Positions 8,986 to 17,027 are shown, numbered from the stretch's first letter. The stretch is DNA of 64,000 nucleotides from Streptomyces sp. NRRL S-244 (GCF_000717915.1 NZ_JOCX01000001.1:62001-126000), one strand, 5' to 3'. Notes: generated by a model from the letters alone, not told the origin. A program made the numbers and translations.

Positions 8986-9009
8986 CAGGACATGCATTGA
9001 CCGAAACCG

Positions 9010-9059
9010 AATGACTGAGGGCCCCGCCCGCGCAACGCGCGGAGGGGCCCTCAGTCATT
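9010..9059. terminator. Strong rho-independent-type hairpin after the PBP gene
   Basis: A perfect 16-bp inverted repeat (AATGACTGAGGGCCCC and its complement) around an 18-base loop, placed between the convergent PBP and YqeY genes. Confidence 0.8.
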
Positions 9060-9060
9060 C

Positions 9061-9084
9061 ACGCGTTCACGCGTTCACGCGTTC
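9061..9084. repeat. Three tandem 8-bp units
   Basis: ACGCGTTC is repeated three times exactly, next to the PBP terminator and just after the stop of the leftward YqeY gene. It is probably slipped-strand expansion; no function is apparent. Confidence 0.7.
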
Positions 9085-9088
9085 ATGT

Positions 9089-9550
9089 CTACGAGAGGTG
9101 CTTCTTGACGGCGGCGGCGACGCGGCCGCCGTCCGCCAGACCGGCCACCTTCGGGTTCACGATCTTCATGACGGCACCCATGGCCCGCGGCCCCTCGGCA
9201 CCCGCGGCCTTGGCCTCCTCGACGGCCTGCGCCACGATCGCGCCGAGCTCCTCGTCGCTGAGCTGCTTGGGCAGGTAGGTGTCGAGGAACTCGCCCTCCG
9301 CCGTCTCGCGCGCGGCCTGCTCGGGACGGCCGCCCTGCGCGAAGGCCTCCGCGGCCTCGCGGCGCTTCTTCGCCTCCTTGGCGATCACCTTGAGGACCTC
9401 GTCGTCGGAGAGCACGCGCGCCTCCTTGCCCGCGACCTCCTCCTTGGTGATGGCGGAGAGGGTCAGGCGCAGCGTGGACGAGTGCAGCTCGTCGCGCGCC
9501 CTGATGGCGGTGGTGAGGTCTTCCTGGAGCTTGGCCTTGAGCGTGGTCAT
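9089..9550 (-). CDS. GatB/YqeY domain protein
   Basis: A 153-residue protein matching the YqeY family, whose C-terminal helical half resembles the tRNA-binding tail of GatB. Features are MTTLKAKLQEDL, KKRREAAEAF, FLDTYLPKQLSDEEL and MGAVMKIV. The molecular role is uncertain; an influence on tRNA or amidotransferase function has been proposed for the family. ATG 9550 is chosen because the 23 codons upstream lack family similarity. Confidence 0.88.
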   Translation of the reverse strand: MTTLKAKLQEDLTTAIRARDELHSSTLRLTLSAITKEEVAGKEARVLSDDEVLKVIAKEAKKRREAAEAFAQGGRPEQAARETAEGEFLDTYLPKQLSDEELGAIVAQAVEEAKAAGAEGPRAMGAVMKIVNPKVAGLADGGRVAAAVKKHLS

Positions 9551-9617
9551 GACCTGAGTCTGCCAGGTGGAGGGCCGGTGGCGCCCGCCGGTTTTCCGCG
9601 TCTGCGACGATGGGGCC

Positions 9618-10556
9618 ATGCGTGCGCGTTACGGAGTACCCCTGAAGGTCACGGCGTCGATCGCGGCGGTGGGGGCCGCCGGTGTGGCCTACGCCGCCGG
9701 TTTCGAGGCGCGGTCGTTCCGGCTGCGCCGGATCACCGTGCCGGTGCTCCCCGCCGGGATGCGCCCGCTGCGCGTGCTCCAGGTCTCCGACATCCACATG
9801 GTCGGCGGGCAGCACAAGAAGCGCGCCTGGCTGCAGTCGCTGGCCGGCCTGCGCCCGGACTTCGTGGTGAACACGGGGGACAACCTCTCCGACACGGAGG
9901 GCGTCCCGGAGGTACTGGACGCCCTCGGCCCCCTGATGTCCTTCCCCGGGGTGTACGTCTTCGGGTCGAACGACTACTACGGGCCGCGGCTGCGCAACCC
10001 CGGGCGCTACCTGATCGAGAAGGTCCAGGGACGGCACGGGCTGAACGGCAACAAGCCGGTCGTCGGCGCCGTGCACAACCCGTGGGAGGAGCTGCGGGAC
10101 GCCTTCGACGCGGCCGGCTGGGTCAACCTCACCAACACCCGCGGCCGCCTGAAACTGCCCGGTCTGGAGCTCGCCTTCACCGGGCTCGACGACCCGCACA
10201 TCAAGCGCGACCGGTACGAGCGGGTCGCGGGCGGGCCGGAGGCGGACGCCGACTTCTCGATGGCGGTCGTGCACGCCCCGTACCTGCGGGTCCTGGAGTC
10301 CTTCACGGCCGACCGGTACCCGCTGATCCTGGCCGGGCACACGCACGGCGGGCAGCTGTGCATCCCCTTCTACGGGGCGCTCGTCACCAACTGCGACCTG
10401 GACACGAAGCGGGTGAAGGGGCTCTCCACGCACGAGGCGAACGGGCACCGCGCCTACCTCCACGTCTCGGCGGGCTGCGGCACGAACCGCTACACCCCGG
10501 TCCGCTTCGCCTGCCCCCCGGAAGCCACCCTCCTGACGCTGACCCCGAAGGCGTAG
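9618..10556 (+). CDS. Membrane-anchored metallophosphoesterase
   Basis: A 312-residue calcineurin-like phosphoesterase. After an N-terminal hydrophobic anchor (about residues 8-28) come the five metal motifs: SDIHM (D-x-H), GDN, GSND, HAPY and GHTHGGQ. This is the YkuE-type arrangement of integral-membrane Mn/Fe-dependent phosphoesterases. The extracellular or membrane-side substrate is unknown. Divergent from YqeY; followed by the tRNA-Pro gene. Confidence 0.88.
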   Translation: MRARYGVPLKVTASIAAVGAAGVAYAAGFEARSFRLRRITVPVLPAGMRPLRVLQVSDIHMVGGQHKKRAWLQSLAGLRPDFVVNTGDNLSDTEGVPEVLDALGPLMSFPGVYVFGSNDYYGPRLRNPGRYLIEKVQGRHGLNGNKPVVGAVHNPWEELRDAFDAAGWVNLTNTRGRLKLPGLELAFTGLDDPHIKRDRYERVAGGPEADADFSMAVVHAPYLRVLESFTADRYPLILAGHTHGGQLCIPFYGALVTNCDLDTKRVKGLSTHEANGHRAYLHVSAGCGTNRYTPVRFACPPEATLLTLTPKA

Positions 10557-10587
10557 CGCCCCCGCCGCCCCCTCGCGAAAACCGGAT

Positions 10588-10616
10588 TTCGTCTCCGGCC
10601 GAGGGTCCGCTAAAGT
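10588..10616 (+). promoter_or_regulatory. Probable promoter of tRNA-Pro
   Basis: TTCGTC, a 17-base spacer and TAAAGT sit 41 bases upstream of the mature tRNA 5' end. The -10 is a good match to vegetative Streptomyces promoters; the -35 is weaker. Confidence 0.5.
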
Positions 10617-10657
10617 AATCGATGTCGCCAGGACAGCAACCGCTGCAAGGCGGCGAT

Positions 10658-10731
10658 CGGGGTGTAGCGCAGCTTGGCAGCGCGCTTCGTTCGGGACGAA
10701 GAGGTCGTGGGTTCAAATCCCGCCACCCCGA
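10658..10731 (+). tRNA. tRNA-Pro(CGG)
   Basis: A full cloverleaf: acceptor stem CGGGGTG/CACCCCG, D stem GCGC/GCGC, anticodon stem CTTCG/CGAAG around loop TTCGGGA (anticodon CGG), T arm GTGGGTTCAAATCCCGC and discriminator A. CCA is not encoded. The 3' portion from 10690 is also the attL core of the integrated element, so the tRNA stays intact after integration. Confidence 0.95.
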
Positions 10732-10732
10732 C
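10690..10732. repeat. attL core (43 bp)
   Basis: Begins TTCGGGACGAAGAGGTCGTG, ends CCACCCCGAC, and is identical to 25744-25786. It spans the anticodon loop to the 3' end of tRNA-Pro plus one base. The sequences diverge immediately on both sides. Confidence 0.95.
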
Positions 10733-10742
10733 TTCGTAAGAC

Positions 10743-10784
10743 CAGGTCGGACCACGTACCAATTTTGGTACGTGGTCCGACCTG
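10743..10784. terminator. Bidirectional terminator inside the element next to attL
   Basis: A near-perfect palindrome: an 18-bp GC-rich stem (starting CAGGTCGGACCACG) extended by two A-T pairs, with a 2-base loop. It ends transcription of the tRNA from the left and of int from the right. It replaces the native tRNA terminator, which now lies beyond attR. Confidence 0.85.
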
Positions 10785-10790
10785 TTTCTG

Positions 10791-10810
10791 TGAGTGTCTA
10801 ACTGAGTGAC
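10791..10810. repeat. 20-bp subterminal direct repeat, left copy
   Basis: TGAGTGTCTAACTGAGTGAC, identical and in the same orientation as 25626-25645 near the other end. Position is 58 bp inside attL and overlapping the int stop by one base. A candidate arm-type Int or Xis binding site. Confidence 0.8.
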
Positions 10811-11976
10811 TACGATTTTGGATCTTCCTTGAAGATGCCGTCCATGACCGTCGCCCCCGTCTGGATCACCGGACGGATCTGCTTCCGGTAGACCGCCTCC
10901 GTGACCGCCGTGCCGGAGTGGCCGACGAGCCTGGAGATCTCTTCCAGCGGGACACCCTTGTCCGAGAGCAGCGAGACGAAGCTGTGCCGCAGCTCCCGCG
11001 GGGTCCACTCCTTCGCGTCGACTCCCTCGGCCCCGGTGATCGCCTGCCGGAAGGCGCGCCGGACGTTGGTGGAGTCCAGCTCCGTCCCTGTCGCGGAAGA
11101 GAAGACGAGCCCCTTCTCCGTCCACTGATCACCAGCGGCCAGCCGATCCCATCCCTGATCTTCGAATTGCTGCCAGAGCGCATCCACGCACCTGGCCGGC
11201 AGGGCGATCGTCCGACGCGACTTCTTGGTCTTGGTGTCCCCGGTGGAGCGAACCGACCGCCACACCGCGATGTGCGGCGGCACGGGCGGCGACGCGTCCG
11301 GGTCCCCCTTCAGGAAGACGTGGTCCCAGGTAAGCGCCCGCATCTCTTCCGTCCGCGCGCCGGTGAGCAGGGCCACCACGATGTACGCGTACGCGGACGT
11401 CCCCGCTGCCGCCTTCAGCACCGCCTCAGCCTGGGCGAGCTTGAGCGCCTTCGACGGTCGACCGGGCTGGCCTGTCGGGATCGAGCACAGCTCCACGATG
11501 TTCCGCTTCACCTTGTCCCGGACCATGGCTCGCTTCACGGAGCGGTTCAGGCACGAGTGGATCGCCTGAAGCGTGCGCGTGCTCAGCGTCATGGCCTTTT
11601 CTGCCAGCCACTTGTCGACGTCCTCGCCGCTCAGCTCCCTCAGCTTCCGGGCTCCGAGCGCGGGGATCACGTGGATGCGGCCGAGGGACGTGCAGGTGGC
11701 GACTGTCTTCGCGTCGCGGCCGGCCAGCCCGTACATGAGCCAGTCGTTCACCGCGTTCTCCACCGTGTAGTTGGTGGGCGCGATGGCCAGCCCGTCCTCG
11801 TGATCCCGCAGCACCTCCTTGAGCTTGGCCTTGGCCTCGGTCTTGGTCCTGCCGCTGCCCTTCCGCACGATGCGCTTCCCGCTGGGCGAGAAGCCGAGGG
11901 TCACGCTGGCAATCCACCGCTGCCGATCCTCGTCCCAGTGGAGACCGCCGTCCCCGCGGCTGCGGCGCGCTGTCAT
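10810..11976 (-). CDS. int: Tyrosine site-specific integrase
   Basis: A 388-residue tyrosine recombinase. It has an N-terminal AP2-like arm-binding domain (DRQRWIASVTLGFSPSGKR), a core-binding SAM-like domain (VENAVNDWLMYGL) and a catalytic domain. Catalytic residues seen are Arg in TGARTEEMRAL, RELRHSF, GHSGT and the nucleophile Tyr in AVYRKQ. The first His of the usual HxxR box is Arg (TPRELRHS). ATG 11976 overlaps the xis stop (ATGA). It catalyses recombination between the element and tRNA-Pro. Confidence 0.95.
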   Translation of the reverse strand: MTARRSRGDGGLHWDEDRQRWIASVTLGFSPSGKRIVRKGSGRTKTEAKAKLKEVLRDHEDGLAIAPTNYTVENAVNDWLMYGLAGRDAKTVATCTSLGRIHVIPALGARKLRELSGEDVDKWLAEKAMTLSTRTLQAIHSCLNRSVKRAMVRDKVKRNIVELCSIPTGQPGRPSKALKLAQAEAVLKAAAGTSAYAYIVVALLTGARTEEMRALTWDHVFLKGDPDASPPVPPHIAVWRSVRSTGDTKTKKSRRTIALPARCVDALWQQFEDQGWDRLAAGDQWTEKGLVFSSATGTELDSTNVRRAFRQAITGAEGVDAKEWTPRELRHSFVSLLSDKGVPLEEISRLVGHSGTAVTEAVYRKQIRPVIQTGATVMDGIFKEDPKS

Positions 11977-12194
11977 CGCCCTGCACCTGCTTCGCGCTCC
12001 AGAAGGGCCACGTAGTCCGCGATGGCGGAAGCGGGAACGAGGCGCGTGCGGCCCTCCGTGACCGTCCGGAGGCGACCCGCACGGATCAGCTCGTAGATCA
12101 CGGTCCGGCTCAGCCTCAGGACCGTCGTGGCCTCGGTGACGCGGTAGAGCACCGGTGCCACGACGTCGACCCCGTGATGACTCATCACGGTCAT
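11973..12194 (-). CDS. xis: Excisionase (HTH, MerR/Xis type)
   Basis: A 73-residue protein: YRVTEATTVLRLSRTVIYEL is the helix-turn-helix, followed by IRAGRLRTVTEGRTRLVPASAI, the wing and insertion typical of the DNA-binding excisionase family. It bends attL/attR DNA to favour excision by Int. It overlaps rep upstream (ATGA with the rep stop) and int downstream, forming one rep-xis-int translational unit. ATG 12194 is chosen for the overlap; ATG 12185 is an alternative. Confidence 0.9.
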   Translation of the reverse strand: MTVMSHHGVDVVAPVLYRVTEATTVLRLSRTVIYELIRAGRLRTVTEGRTRLVPASAIADYVALLEREAGAGR

Positions 12195-13582
12195 AGCCCG
12201 GCCTCCTGATCCGTGGTGTGCTCCGCGAGCGCTTCGCGGGCGGTCTGGCGGTTGAGTTGGATGTCGCGGGCGATAGTGGCGGCGAGCACGGATTCCCCGG
12301 GGCTGTGGCCATGGCCGGCGTACTGCCACGAGGCGAGGACGAGCACGGTGCCCGGCTCGACGTCGCCGAGGCCGCGTGCTTCGCGTTCCTGGGCGGCGCG
12401 GTAATCGGCGCGTGTCTGCCGCAGATCACCGAGGGTGGTCGAGTACCGGCGGGACTTGGTCGAGAAGTGCCCGCGGAATCCGAGCATGTGGGCCCAGGCG
12501 GCGAGCCTGCGTTCCGGGTAGAGCGGGTCCAGGTCGAGGCAGGCCCCGACGAGCCGGGCCGTGTGCGCGGGGACGTCCAGGAGGACGAGTGCCTCCCTGT
12601 TCCCGATGCGCCGGTCGAGGGTGCCGGTGTTCTCGGCCGCCTTGGTGGCGTACTTGGCGACGTACGAGGCGACGGCCTGTTCGGTGATGTCCGAGCCGTC
12701 CCCGAACGCCTTGATGGGCCGTACGTCGAGCTGTGTCCCCCAGCGGAAGGTGCGAGCAGGCTGATCCGCGACGGCAGGGACGCTGACCGAGGTGTACGCG
12801 TGGGCGGCGGCCGCCCTGATCGCACGGTCGAGGAGCTCGGTCGTGGCCCAGGCGGGCGGCGGACTGTCCGGCCCGTCAGGACCGTCGATGCGGACCACGG
12901 CATGGAAGTGGATCGCGCCGCGCTTCTGAAACTCGGCGACCTTGCCGTAGGAGATCCGGACAACCTCCTTCAGCTCCCGCTGAGTGAGCCCGGCGTACGC
13001 GGCGATCTCACGGCGCAGGCGGGTGGTGAAGCGCTGCCAGAGCTGTCCGGCGTGGTTGTTGAAGAGGACGGAGCCCGCATAGTCGTACGTCTCGGGGTCG
13101 AGGGCGGTACCAAGTTCGGCGGCGTCCTCCTGGTGGTGCTTGCCGCAGCGGCAGGGACGGCCCACGGGGCGGTTGTGCACGAGACCGAAAGAGGGTGCCG
13201 TGAGCGTGGCGAAGACGCGAGGGTGTTCGCGGACGGTGGCGGGGATGTCCCGGCGGTCGTCTCCCGCGAGCCCGGCCCGGATGAGGTGGTAGGTGTCTCC
13301 GGCGTAGGTCCAGGCACAGCTGGGGCAACGCGAGGCGCGGCGGTTGCCACAGGCGATACGAAGGCGGGCGCCGGGTTCGTTCTCGGTGGAGTAGCGGTAC
13401 AGGGTCTCGCCGGTGGTCTTGTCCTTGGTGACGGTCCAGCCGGTGATGTGGATGGGGTCCGAGCAGCCGCCCGTACGGCGGATCTGGTCTTCCCAGCGGG
13501 CGTAACCGGGATCGGCGGCCGCCTTCAGCATGTCGCCGAGGAGGCCGGGATCCAGGTCCGCGAGGGGCGCGGAGCCGGTCAC
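12191..13582 (-). CDS. RepSA-like HUH replication initiator
   Basis: A 463-residue rolling-circle replication initiator of the AICE RepSA type. A zinc-ribbon-like CGNRRASRCPSC motif is followed by the HUH metal motif IHFHAVVRI, and the nicking tyrosines are in VASYVAKYATK. It nicks the element's double-strand origin for replication after excision. GTG 13582 overlaps the stop of the preceding micro-gene (GTGA). The open frame continues upstream to 13645, but that stretch is out-of-frame coding for the micro-gene. Confidence 0.93.
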   Translation of the reverse strand: MTGSAPLADLDPGLLGDMLKAAADPGYARWEDQIRRTGGCSDPIHITGWTVTKDKTTGETLYRYSTENEPGARLRIACGNRRASRCPSCAWTYAGDTYHLIRAGLAGDDRRDIPATVREHPRVFATLTAPSFGLVHNRPVGRPCRCGKHHQEDAAELGTALDPETYDYAGSVLFNNHAGQLWQRFTTRLRREIAAYAGLTQRELKEVVRISYGKVAEFQKRGAIHFHAVVRIDGPDGPDSPPPAWATTELLDRAIRAAAAHAYTSVSVPAVADQPARTFRWGTQLDVRPIKAFGDGSDITEQAVASYVAKYATKAAENTGTLDRRIGNREALVLLDVPAHTARLVGACLDLDPLYPERRLAAWAHMLGFRGHFSTKSRRYSTTLGDLRQTRADYRAAQEREARGLGDVEPGTVLVLASWQYAGHGHSPGESVLAATIARDIQLNRQTAREALAEHTTDQEAGL

Positions 13583-13668
13583 GCGGTCGCCACCTGACGG
13601 CGGGCGGTGGAGGGGTGTGCCTCGCAGTTCGGGCAGATGCGGCACGGCGGGCGTGTGCCCCGGTCCAT
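13579..13668 (-). CDS. CxxC micro-protein upstream of rep
   Basis: A 29-residue ORF with ATG at 13668 and a good AAAGGA ribosome site, overlapping the rep start (GTGA). Its centre reads PPCRICPNCE, three cysteines in a C-x2-C-x2-C pattern, and its tail is basic. A tiny gene at this place, coupled to rep, is often left unannotated. It may be a metal-binding peptide or merely a translational-coupling leader; its function is unknown. Confidence 0.65.
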   Translation of the reverse strand: MDRGTRPPCRICPNCEAHPSTARRQVATA

Positions 13669-13757
13669 GATGGTGGTCCTTTCGATTGCGGTCGGGAGGG
13701 GCCGGTCTCTCCGGGCGGCGGCGATGCTTGGTGGCTTGTGCGCCGCCCGGAGGCCGG

Positions 13758-14072
13758 TCAGTGGTTCCTGAAGTCCTGGCGCAGGGCGCGGACGAGGAAC
13801 AGCAGGACGACGCCGCTGACGGACAGGGCGACCGCGGTGACCGCGACGGCCAAGAGCAGCGAGACGGCGACGGACGCCAGGGCGAGAACTCCGGCGACTC
13901 CCCCGGCGGCGAGGGCGAGCGCGGTCCCGGGCGAGTTCTGGACCAGGCCGCCGAGGGCGGTCTGGGGCTTGGCCGACACCGGGGCCGCCGTGGAGTGCTC
14001 GGCGGGCGCCGGAGCCGGGCGGATCGTCGCCGGCGTGTAGGAGTCAGGGCTCGGGTACTTGGGCTTGAACAC
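13758..14072 (-). CDS. SpdB-like spread protein (membrane)
   Basis: A 104-residue protein. A Pro/Ala-rich N-terminus is followed by a long hydrophobic region (about residues 48-95, GTALALAAGGVAGVLALASV then VALSVSGVVLLFLV), probably two transmembrane helices, and a basic end (RALRQDFRNH). Small membrane proteins of this type follow the tra gene in Streptomyces conjugative elements. They act in intramycelial spread (pock formation). Confidence 0.75.
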   Translation of the reverse strand: MFKPKYPSPDSYTPATIRPAPAPAEHSTAAPVSAKPQTALGGLVQNSPGTALALAAGGVAGVLALASVAVSLLLAVAVTAVALSVSGVVLLFLVRALRQDFRNH

Positions 14073-14095
14073 GGTCGTTCTCCTTCCGGGTTGGG

Positions 14096-14254
14096 CTACT
14101 TGCTGATCGCGGTGTCAATGGCCGGGGCGAGGAAGCTGTCCGCGAGGAGGAAGCCGCCAAGGAGGGTCACGGCGACCAGCCACCAGGGCGGACGGATGAG
14201 CTTCACGCCGAGGACTCCGACGGCAAGCAGGGCCAACCAGAGCGGGACATCCAT
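14096..14254 (-). CDS. Small AICE membrane protein
   Basis: A 52-residue ORF, ATG 14254. It has two hydrophobic helices (PLWLALLAVGVLGVKL and WWLVAVTLLGGFLLADSFL) separated by IRPPW, and a short polar tail. The position between transfer and spread genes suggests a role in plasmid spread. No biochemical function is known. Confidence 0.7.
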   Translation of the reverse strand: MDVPLWLALLAVGVLGVKLIRPPWWLVAVTLLGGFLLADSFLAPAIDTAISK

Positions 14255-14275
14255 GGCGGTGGCCTTTCGAGGCGT

Positions 14276-14467
14276 TCAGCTGACGCGGCAGCGGTGGGTG
14301 CGGGCGGCGAGCTGGGCGGCGGTCGAGGAGCTGTAGTCGGAGGACCAGCCGCATCCGTCGGTGGTGCAGACGGCGGCGTCCTTGGTGCGGCCCTGGCGGT
14401 CGCGGTAGTTACCGATCTGGACGGGGCCGATCTTCATGAGCGAGCGGAAGTTGATCCGGGCGGGCAT
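14276..14467 (-). CDS. Mobile element transfer protein (small zinc-ribbon-like)
   Basis: A 63-residue protein with a clear GAGAGGAG ribosome site. MKIGPVQIGNYRDRQGRTK is followed by CTTDGC and a later HRC, giving a C-x5-C...H-x-C pattern that may bind zinc. This small family accompanies the translocase gene in many Streptomyces AICEs and is annotated as a transfer protein from genetic context only. Confidence 0.75.
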   Translation of the reverse strand: MPARINFRSLMKIGPVQIGNYRDRQGRTKDAAVCTTDGCGWSSDYSSSTAAQLAARTHRCRVS

Positions 14468-14478
14468 GGGATCTCCTC

Positions 14479-15108
14479 TCAGGCCAGCTGGGCGGCGATG
14501 GCCTCAGCCAGCGAGGGCGGGACGCCGAGCCGGGTTCGCAGGGTCTCGGTGTCGATGTCCGAGCCCGTACGGGTGCGGTGCTCGGCGGCGATCTTCTGGG
14601 CGTGGGCGACGAGGGCGGGTGGTGCCGTGACCGTCGGCTCCGGGGCGGGCAGGGCGGCGGCCGGAGCAGCCTGTACGCCGGGTTCTGTCTCCCGCTCGAC
14701 CACCGGCTCAGGTTCGGGATCCGGAGCGCTGGTCGTCGTAGGCCGGTGGACCAGGAGCGTGCCGCCGAGGAAGGCGAGCGCGGGCCATCCGGCGACGAGG
14801 ATCCGGAGCCAGTCCGGGACGTCGCGCAGGTCGAGAAGGCCGGCCGTCGCGACGTTCGCGCCGAGCGAGGCCGCGAGGGCTACGGCGAACCAGGACCAAG
14901 CCGACCGCGAGGGCTCGCCCGCGTCTCGCAGGCTGCGTAGGCGGTGCCAGGCGGCGACGAGGAGCAGATCCACGCTGACCGGGTAGGCCCAGGCCTTCCA
15001 GCCGTCCTGACCGGCGGCTTCGGCGAGGTCGTGCAGGTGGGCGAAGGAGAGGGCTCCGGCGATGACGGCCTGGACGAGGACGGCGTCCGGGCGGACCAGG
15101 CGGGTCAT
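14479..15108 (-). CDS. DUF2637 membrane protein (Spd-type)
   Basis: A 209-residue protein with four predicted transmembrane segments: LVQAVIAGALSFAHLHDL, WAYPVSVDLLLVAAW, WFAVALAASLGANVATAGL and ILVAGWPALAFLGGTLLV. A cytosolic Pro/Glu-rich linker and a C-terminal helical domain (IDTETLRTRLGVPPSLAEAI, winged-helix-like) follow. DUF2637 proteins sit beside the TraB gene in AICEs and act in mycelial spread. ATG 15108 is preferred over GTG 15120 because AGGAGG is correctly spaced for it. Confidence 0.82.
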   Translation of the reverse strand: MTRLVRPDAVLVQAVIAGALSFAHLHDLAEAAGQDGWKAWAYPVSVDLLLVAAWHRLRSLRDAGEPSRSAWSWFAVALAASLGANVATAGLLDLRDVPDWLRILVAGWPALAFLGGTLLVHRPTTTSAPDPEPEPVVERETEPGVQAAPAAALPAPEPTVTAPPALVAHAQKIAAEHRTRTGSDIDTETLRTRLGVPPSLAEAIAAQLA

Positions 15109-15188
15109 GGTGTTCTTCACCTCCTTCAGGCATGGGGCGGGTAGGGACTTGGCGCGAGAGGCCGCGCCGACCGGGGTGGGCCAAGTGC

Positions 15189-16547
15189 TTAGAAGGCACC
15201 TGCTGCGGTGGCCTTGGGCTGGACCTTGCCGACGTGCACGCGAGGCGGGAGCGCCGGCCGGAAGGGGTCCAGCTCAGGAATGCTCGGGGTGCGGTGCGCG
15301 TGGGCGTTGCAGGTGTCCACGGCCTGGCGGAGCGTGGTGTGCGGGGCCCGGATGCGGGACCAGCCGCCGGACGAGTCACCGGCCACGGCGGTGCCGGGGC
15401 GGTCCCTGTCGATCTGGACAGCGGCGAGGACGGCGTCCGGGGAGATGTCCCCGAAGGCCATGTTCGCCGAGGTCTCGTCGTTGACGCGGTGGGCGGTACG
15501 GCCGGTGAGCTGGGCGCGGAGCATGGTGATGCCCTTGCCGAGCTCGGAGCCGAAGCGCTGGCCGCAGATCTCCAGGTGTACGCCGGCGGCGCGGCCGAGC
15601 TGGGCGAGACGTACGAGATCGGTGACGATCTGGTCCCGCCGGAGTTCCTCGGCCTTGTTCGCGGCGAGAGCCAGCTCAGCGACCTCGTCGACGATGACCA
15701 CGACGGGTACGGGACGGAGGTGCGCGGGCAGGTCCCAGATGTCGGCGGTGATCTCCGCATCCGGCAGGCCGACGCTGATGCGCTGTTCGGCCCGGATGAC
15801 CTGGTAGACGCGGCCCATGTACTGGACGAGTGCGGACAGCAGCACAGCCGCATCGGCGGGGTTCTCTGCCAAGGCGCTGAACCGGGCCGCCAGCGGGGAC
15901 AGTTCCACGCCGTTCTTGCAGTCGATGCCGACGAGCGCGACGTTCTGCGGCGCCAGCCCGGCAACGAGGGTGCGCTGGTAGACGGACTTGCCGGACTTCG
16001 TCGCGCCGACGTTCAGGGCGTGCGGAACCTGCCGGTAGTCCCGGTAGTGGACCTGCCCGTCCTCACGCAGGGCCACCGGAACCCGGAGCACCTCAGACGG
16101 CAGCGCCCGCGGCATGCGCACGCGCTCAAGTACGTCGTACCCGGTCATCCGCAGCTCAACGACGCCGGACCGGATCTCCCGGGAGACGACGTTGTGCAGT
16201 CCGAACGAGTGGCGAAGCCGGTCGGAGGAGGCGGAGAAGTCGAAGGCGTCCTGTCCGGGCCGGAGTTTGAGCCTCAGGACCAGGCCGGTCGCAGTGGGCA
16301 GCAGTCGCAGGATGCGCGGCGAACGAGCCTCGGGTACGGGGCGGTTGGTAACCCGGGCGAGTGTCAGCCGCCAGCGGGCGGGCGGGACGGTGAGCCCGCA
16401 GGCGTCCATGACCGACCGGTAGCGGATCAGGACGCGGATCGTCGCGAAGGTGACCCCGAAAGTCATCCAGTACCAGGTGGGCCACCGCCAGCGCAGAACG
16501 AGCGCGAGGGCCAGGACCACCAGCAGCGTGACCCATAAGGCGTCCAC
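15189..16547 (-). CDS. TraB/TraSA-type FtsK-HerA DNA translocase
   Basis: A 452-residue conjugation motor. Two N-terminal transmembrane helices (about residues 3-35) precede a P-loop ATPase with Walker A GATKSGKS and Walker B VPVVVIVDEVAEL, plus the sensor region LEICGQRFGS. In Streptomyces one such ring ATPase moves double-stranded DNA between hyphae, recognising short clt repeats with a C-terminal winged helix. GTG 16547 starts 3 bases from the previous stop. The frame is open upstream to 16925, but that part is shadow of the neighbouring gene. Confidence 0.9.
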   Translation of the reverse strand: MDALWVTLLVVLALALVLRWRWPTWYWMTFGVTFATIRVLIRYRSVMDACGLTVPPARWRLTLARVTNRPVPEARSPRILRLLPTATGLVLRLKLRPGQDAFDFSASSDRLRHSFGLHNVVSREIRSGVVELRMTGYDVLERVRMPRALPSEVLRVPVALREDGQVHYRDYRQVPHALNVGATKSGKSVYQRTLVAGLAPQNVALVGIDCKNGVELSPLAARFSALAENPADAAVLLSALVQYMGRVYQVIRAEQRISVGLPDAEITADIWDLPAHLRPVPVVVIVDEVAELALAANKAEELRRDQIVTDLVRLAQLGRAAGVHLEICGQRFGSELGKGITMLRAQLTGRTAHRVNDETSANMAFGDISPDAVLAAVQIDRDRPGTAVAGDSSGGWSRIRAPHTTLRQAVDTCNAHAHRTPSIPELDPFRPALPPRVHVGKVQPKATAAGAF

Positions 16548-16549
16548 GC

Positions 16550-16888
16550 TCAGCCCGCCTTGGCCAGTGAGGTGACGGCGACGGCGCGGAAGCTGAGCCC
16601 GTGGCGCTTCTGGCCGTTGAACTCGTTCTCCCACGGTCGGGCGACGAGGCCGGTCAGCGCGACGGGGGTCCCCGTGACCAAGTCGCCGGAGATGTCGGGC
16701 TCCGCGACGGTGACGGACACGACCTCGGCGTTGCCGTTCATCACGAACAGCACGTCGACGGTCATGAGGTTGTTGCCACTCTCGGTGTCGACGGCGACCT
16801 GGCCGGTCTTCTTGTCGCGCAGCTTGAGCTGCGGGGGCTGGGCGACCATCACGGTCGCACCGGTGGTGTCCACAGGGATCTGACGCAC
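16550..16888 (-). CDS. SCO3933-family (Pra-like) regulatory protein
   Basis: A 112-residue beta-rich protein (MRQIPVDTTGATVMVAQPPQ, later PVALTGLVARPWE and HGLSFRAVAV). It belongs to the AICE regulator family named after SCO3933; in pSAM2 this position is taken by the activator Pra. GTG 16888 is preceded by AGGAG at 9 bases. It is the first gene of the leftward transfer-replication-integration unit and lies just downstream of two operator-like sites, so it is probably under control of the neighbouring GntR repressor. Confidence 0.8.
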   Translation of the reverse strand: MRQIPVDTTGATVMVAQPPQLKLRDKKTGQVAVDTESGNNLMTVDVLFVMNGNAEVVSVTVAEPDISGDLVTGTPVALTGLVARPWENEFNGQKRHGLSFRAVAVTSLAKAG

Positions 16889-16923
16889 GGAAGATCACTC
16901 CTACATAGGGGTCGAACTCCGTC

Positions 16924-16939
16924 ACTCATGTATATGAGT
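16924..16939. promoter_or_regulatory. KorSA-like operator O1
   Basis: ACTCATGTATATGAGT. Its reverse complement differs from O2 at one base. It lies in the 139-bp gap between the repressor gene and the transfer operon. Confidence 0.65.
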
Positions 16940-16959
16940 GACATGAAGAAGAGTGCACC

Positions 16960-16975
16960 ACTCCTATACATGAGT
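16960..16975. promoter_or_regulatory. KorSA-like operator O2
   Basis: ACTCCTATACATGAGT, placed in inverted orientation 36 bp from O1. It differs from O3 at two positions. Confidence 0.65.
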
Positions 16976-17027
16976 CAACCCGCTACGAAGAGAAACTCGC
17001 AGCGGGCTGTGGGGAGTTGAGCGGCCG

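Noticed and set aside
6931..8997. Long open frame antisense to the PBP gene
   Set aside because: A typical high-GC shadow frame: no domain, composition rich in Arg/Leu/Val/His, fully opposite a clear class A PBP.
15189..16925. Longer TraB starting at 16925
   Set aside because: The extra N-terminus overlaps the SCO3933-like gene in another frame and lacks similarity to translocases.
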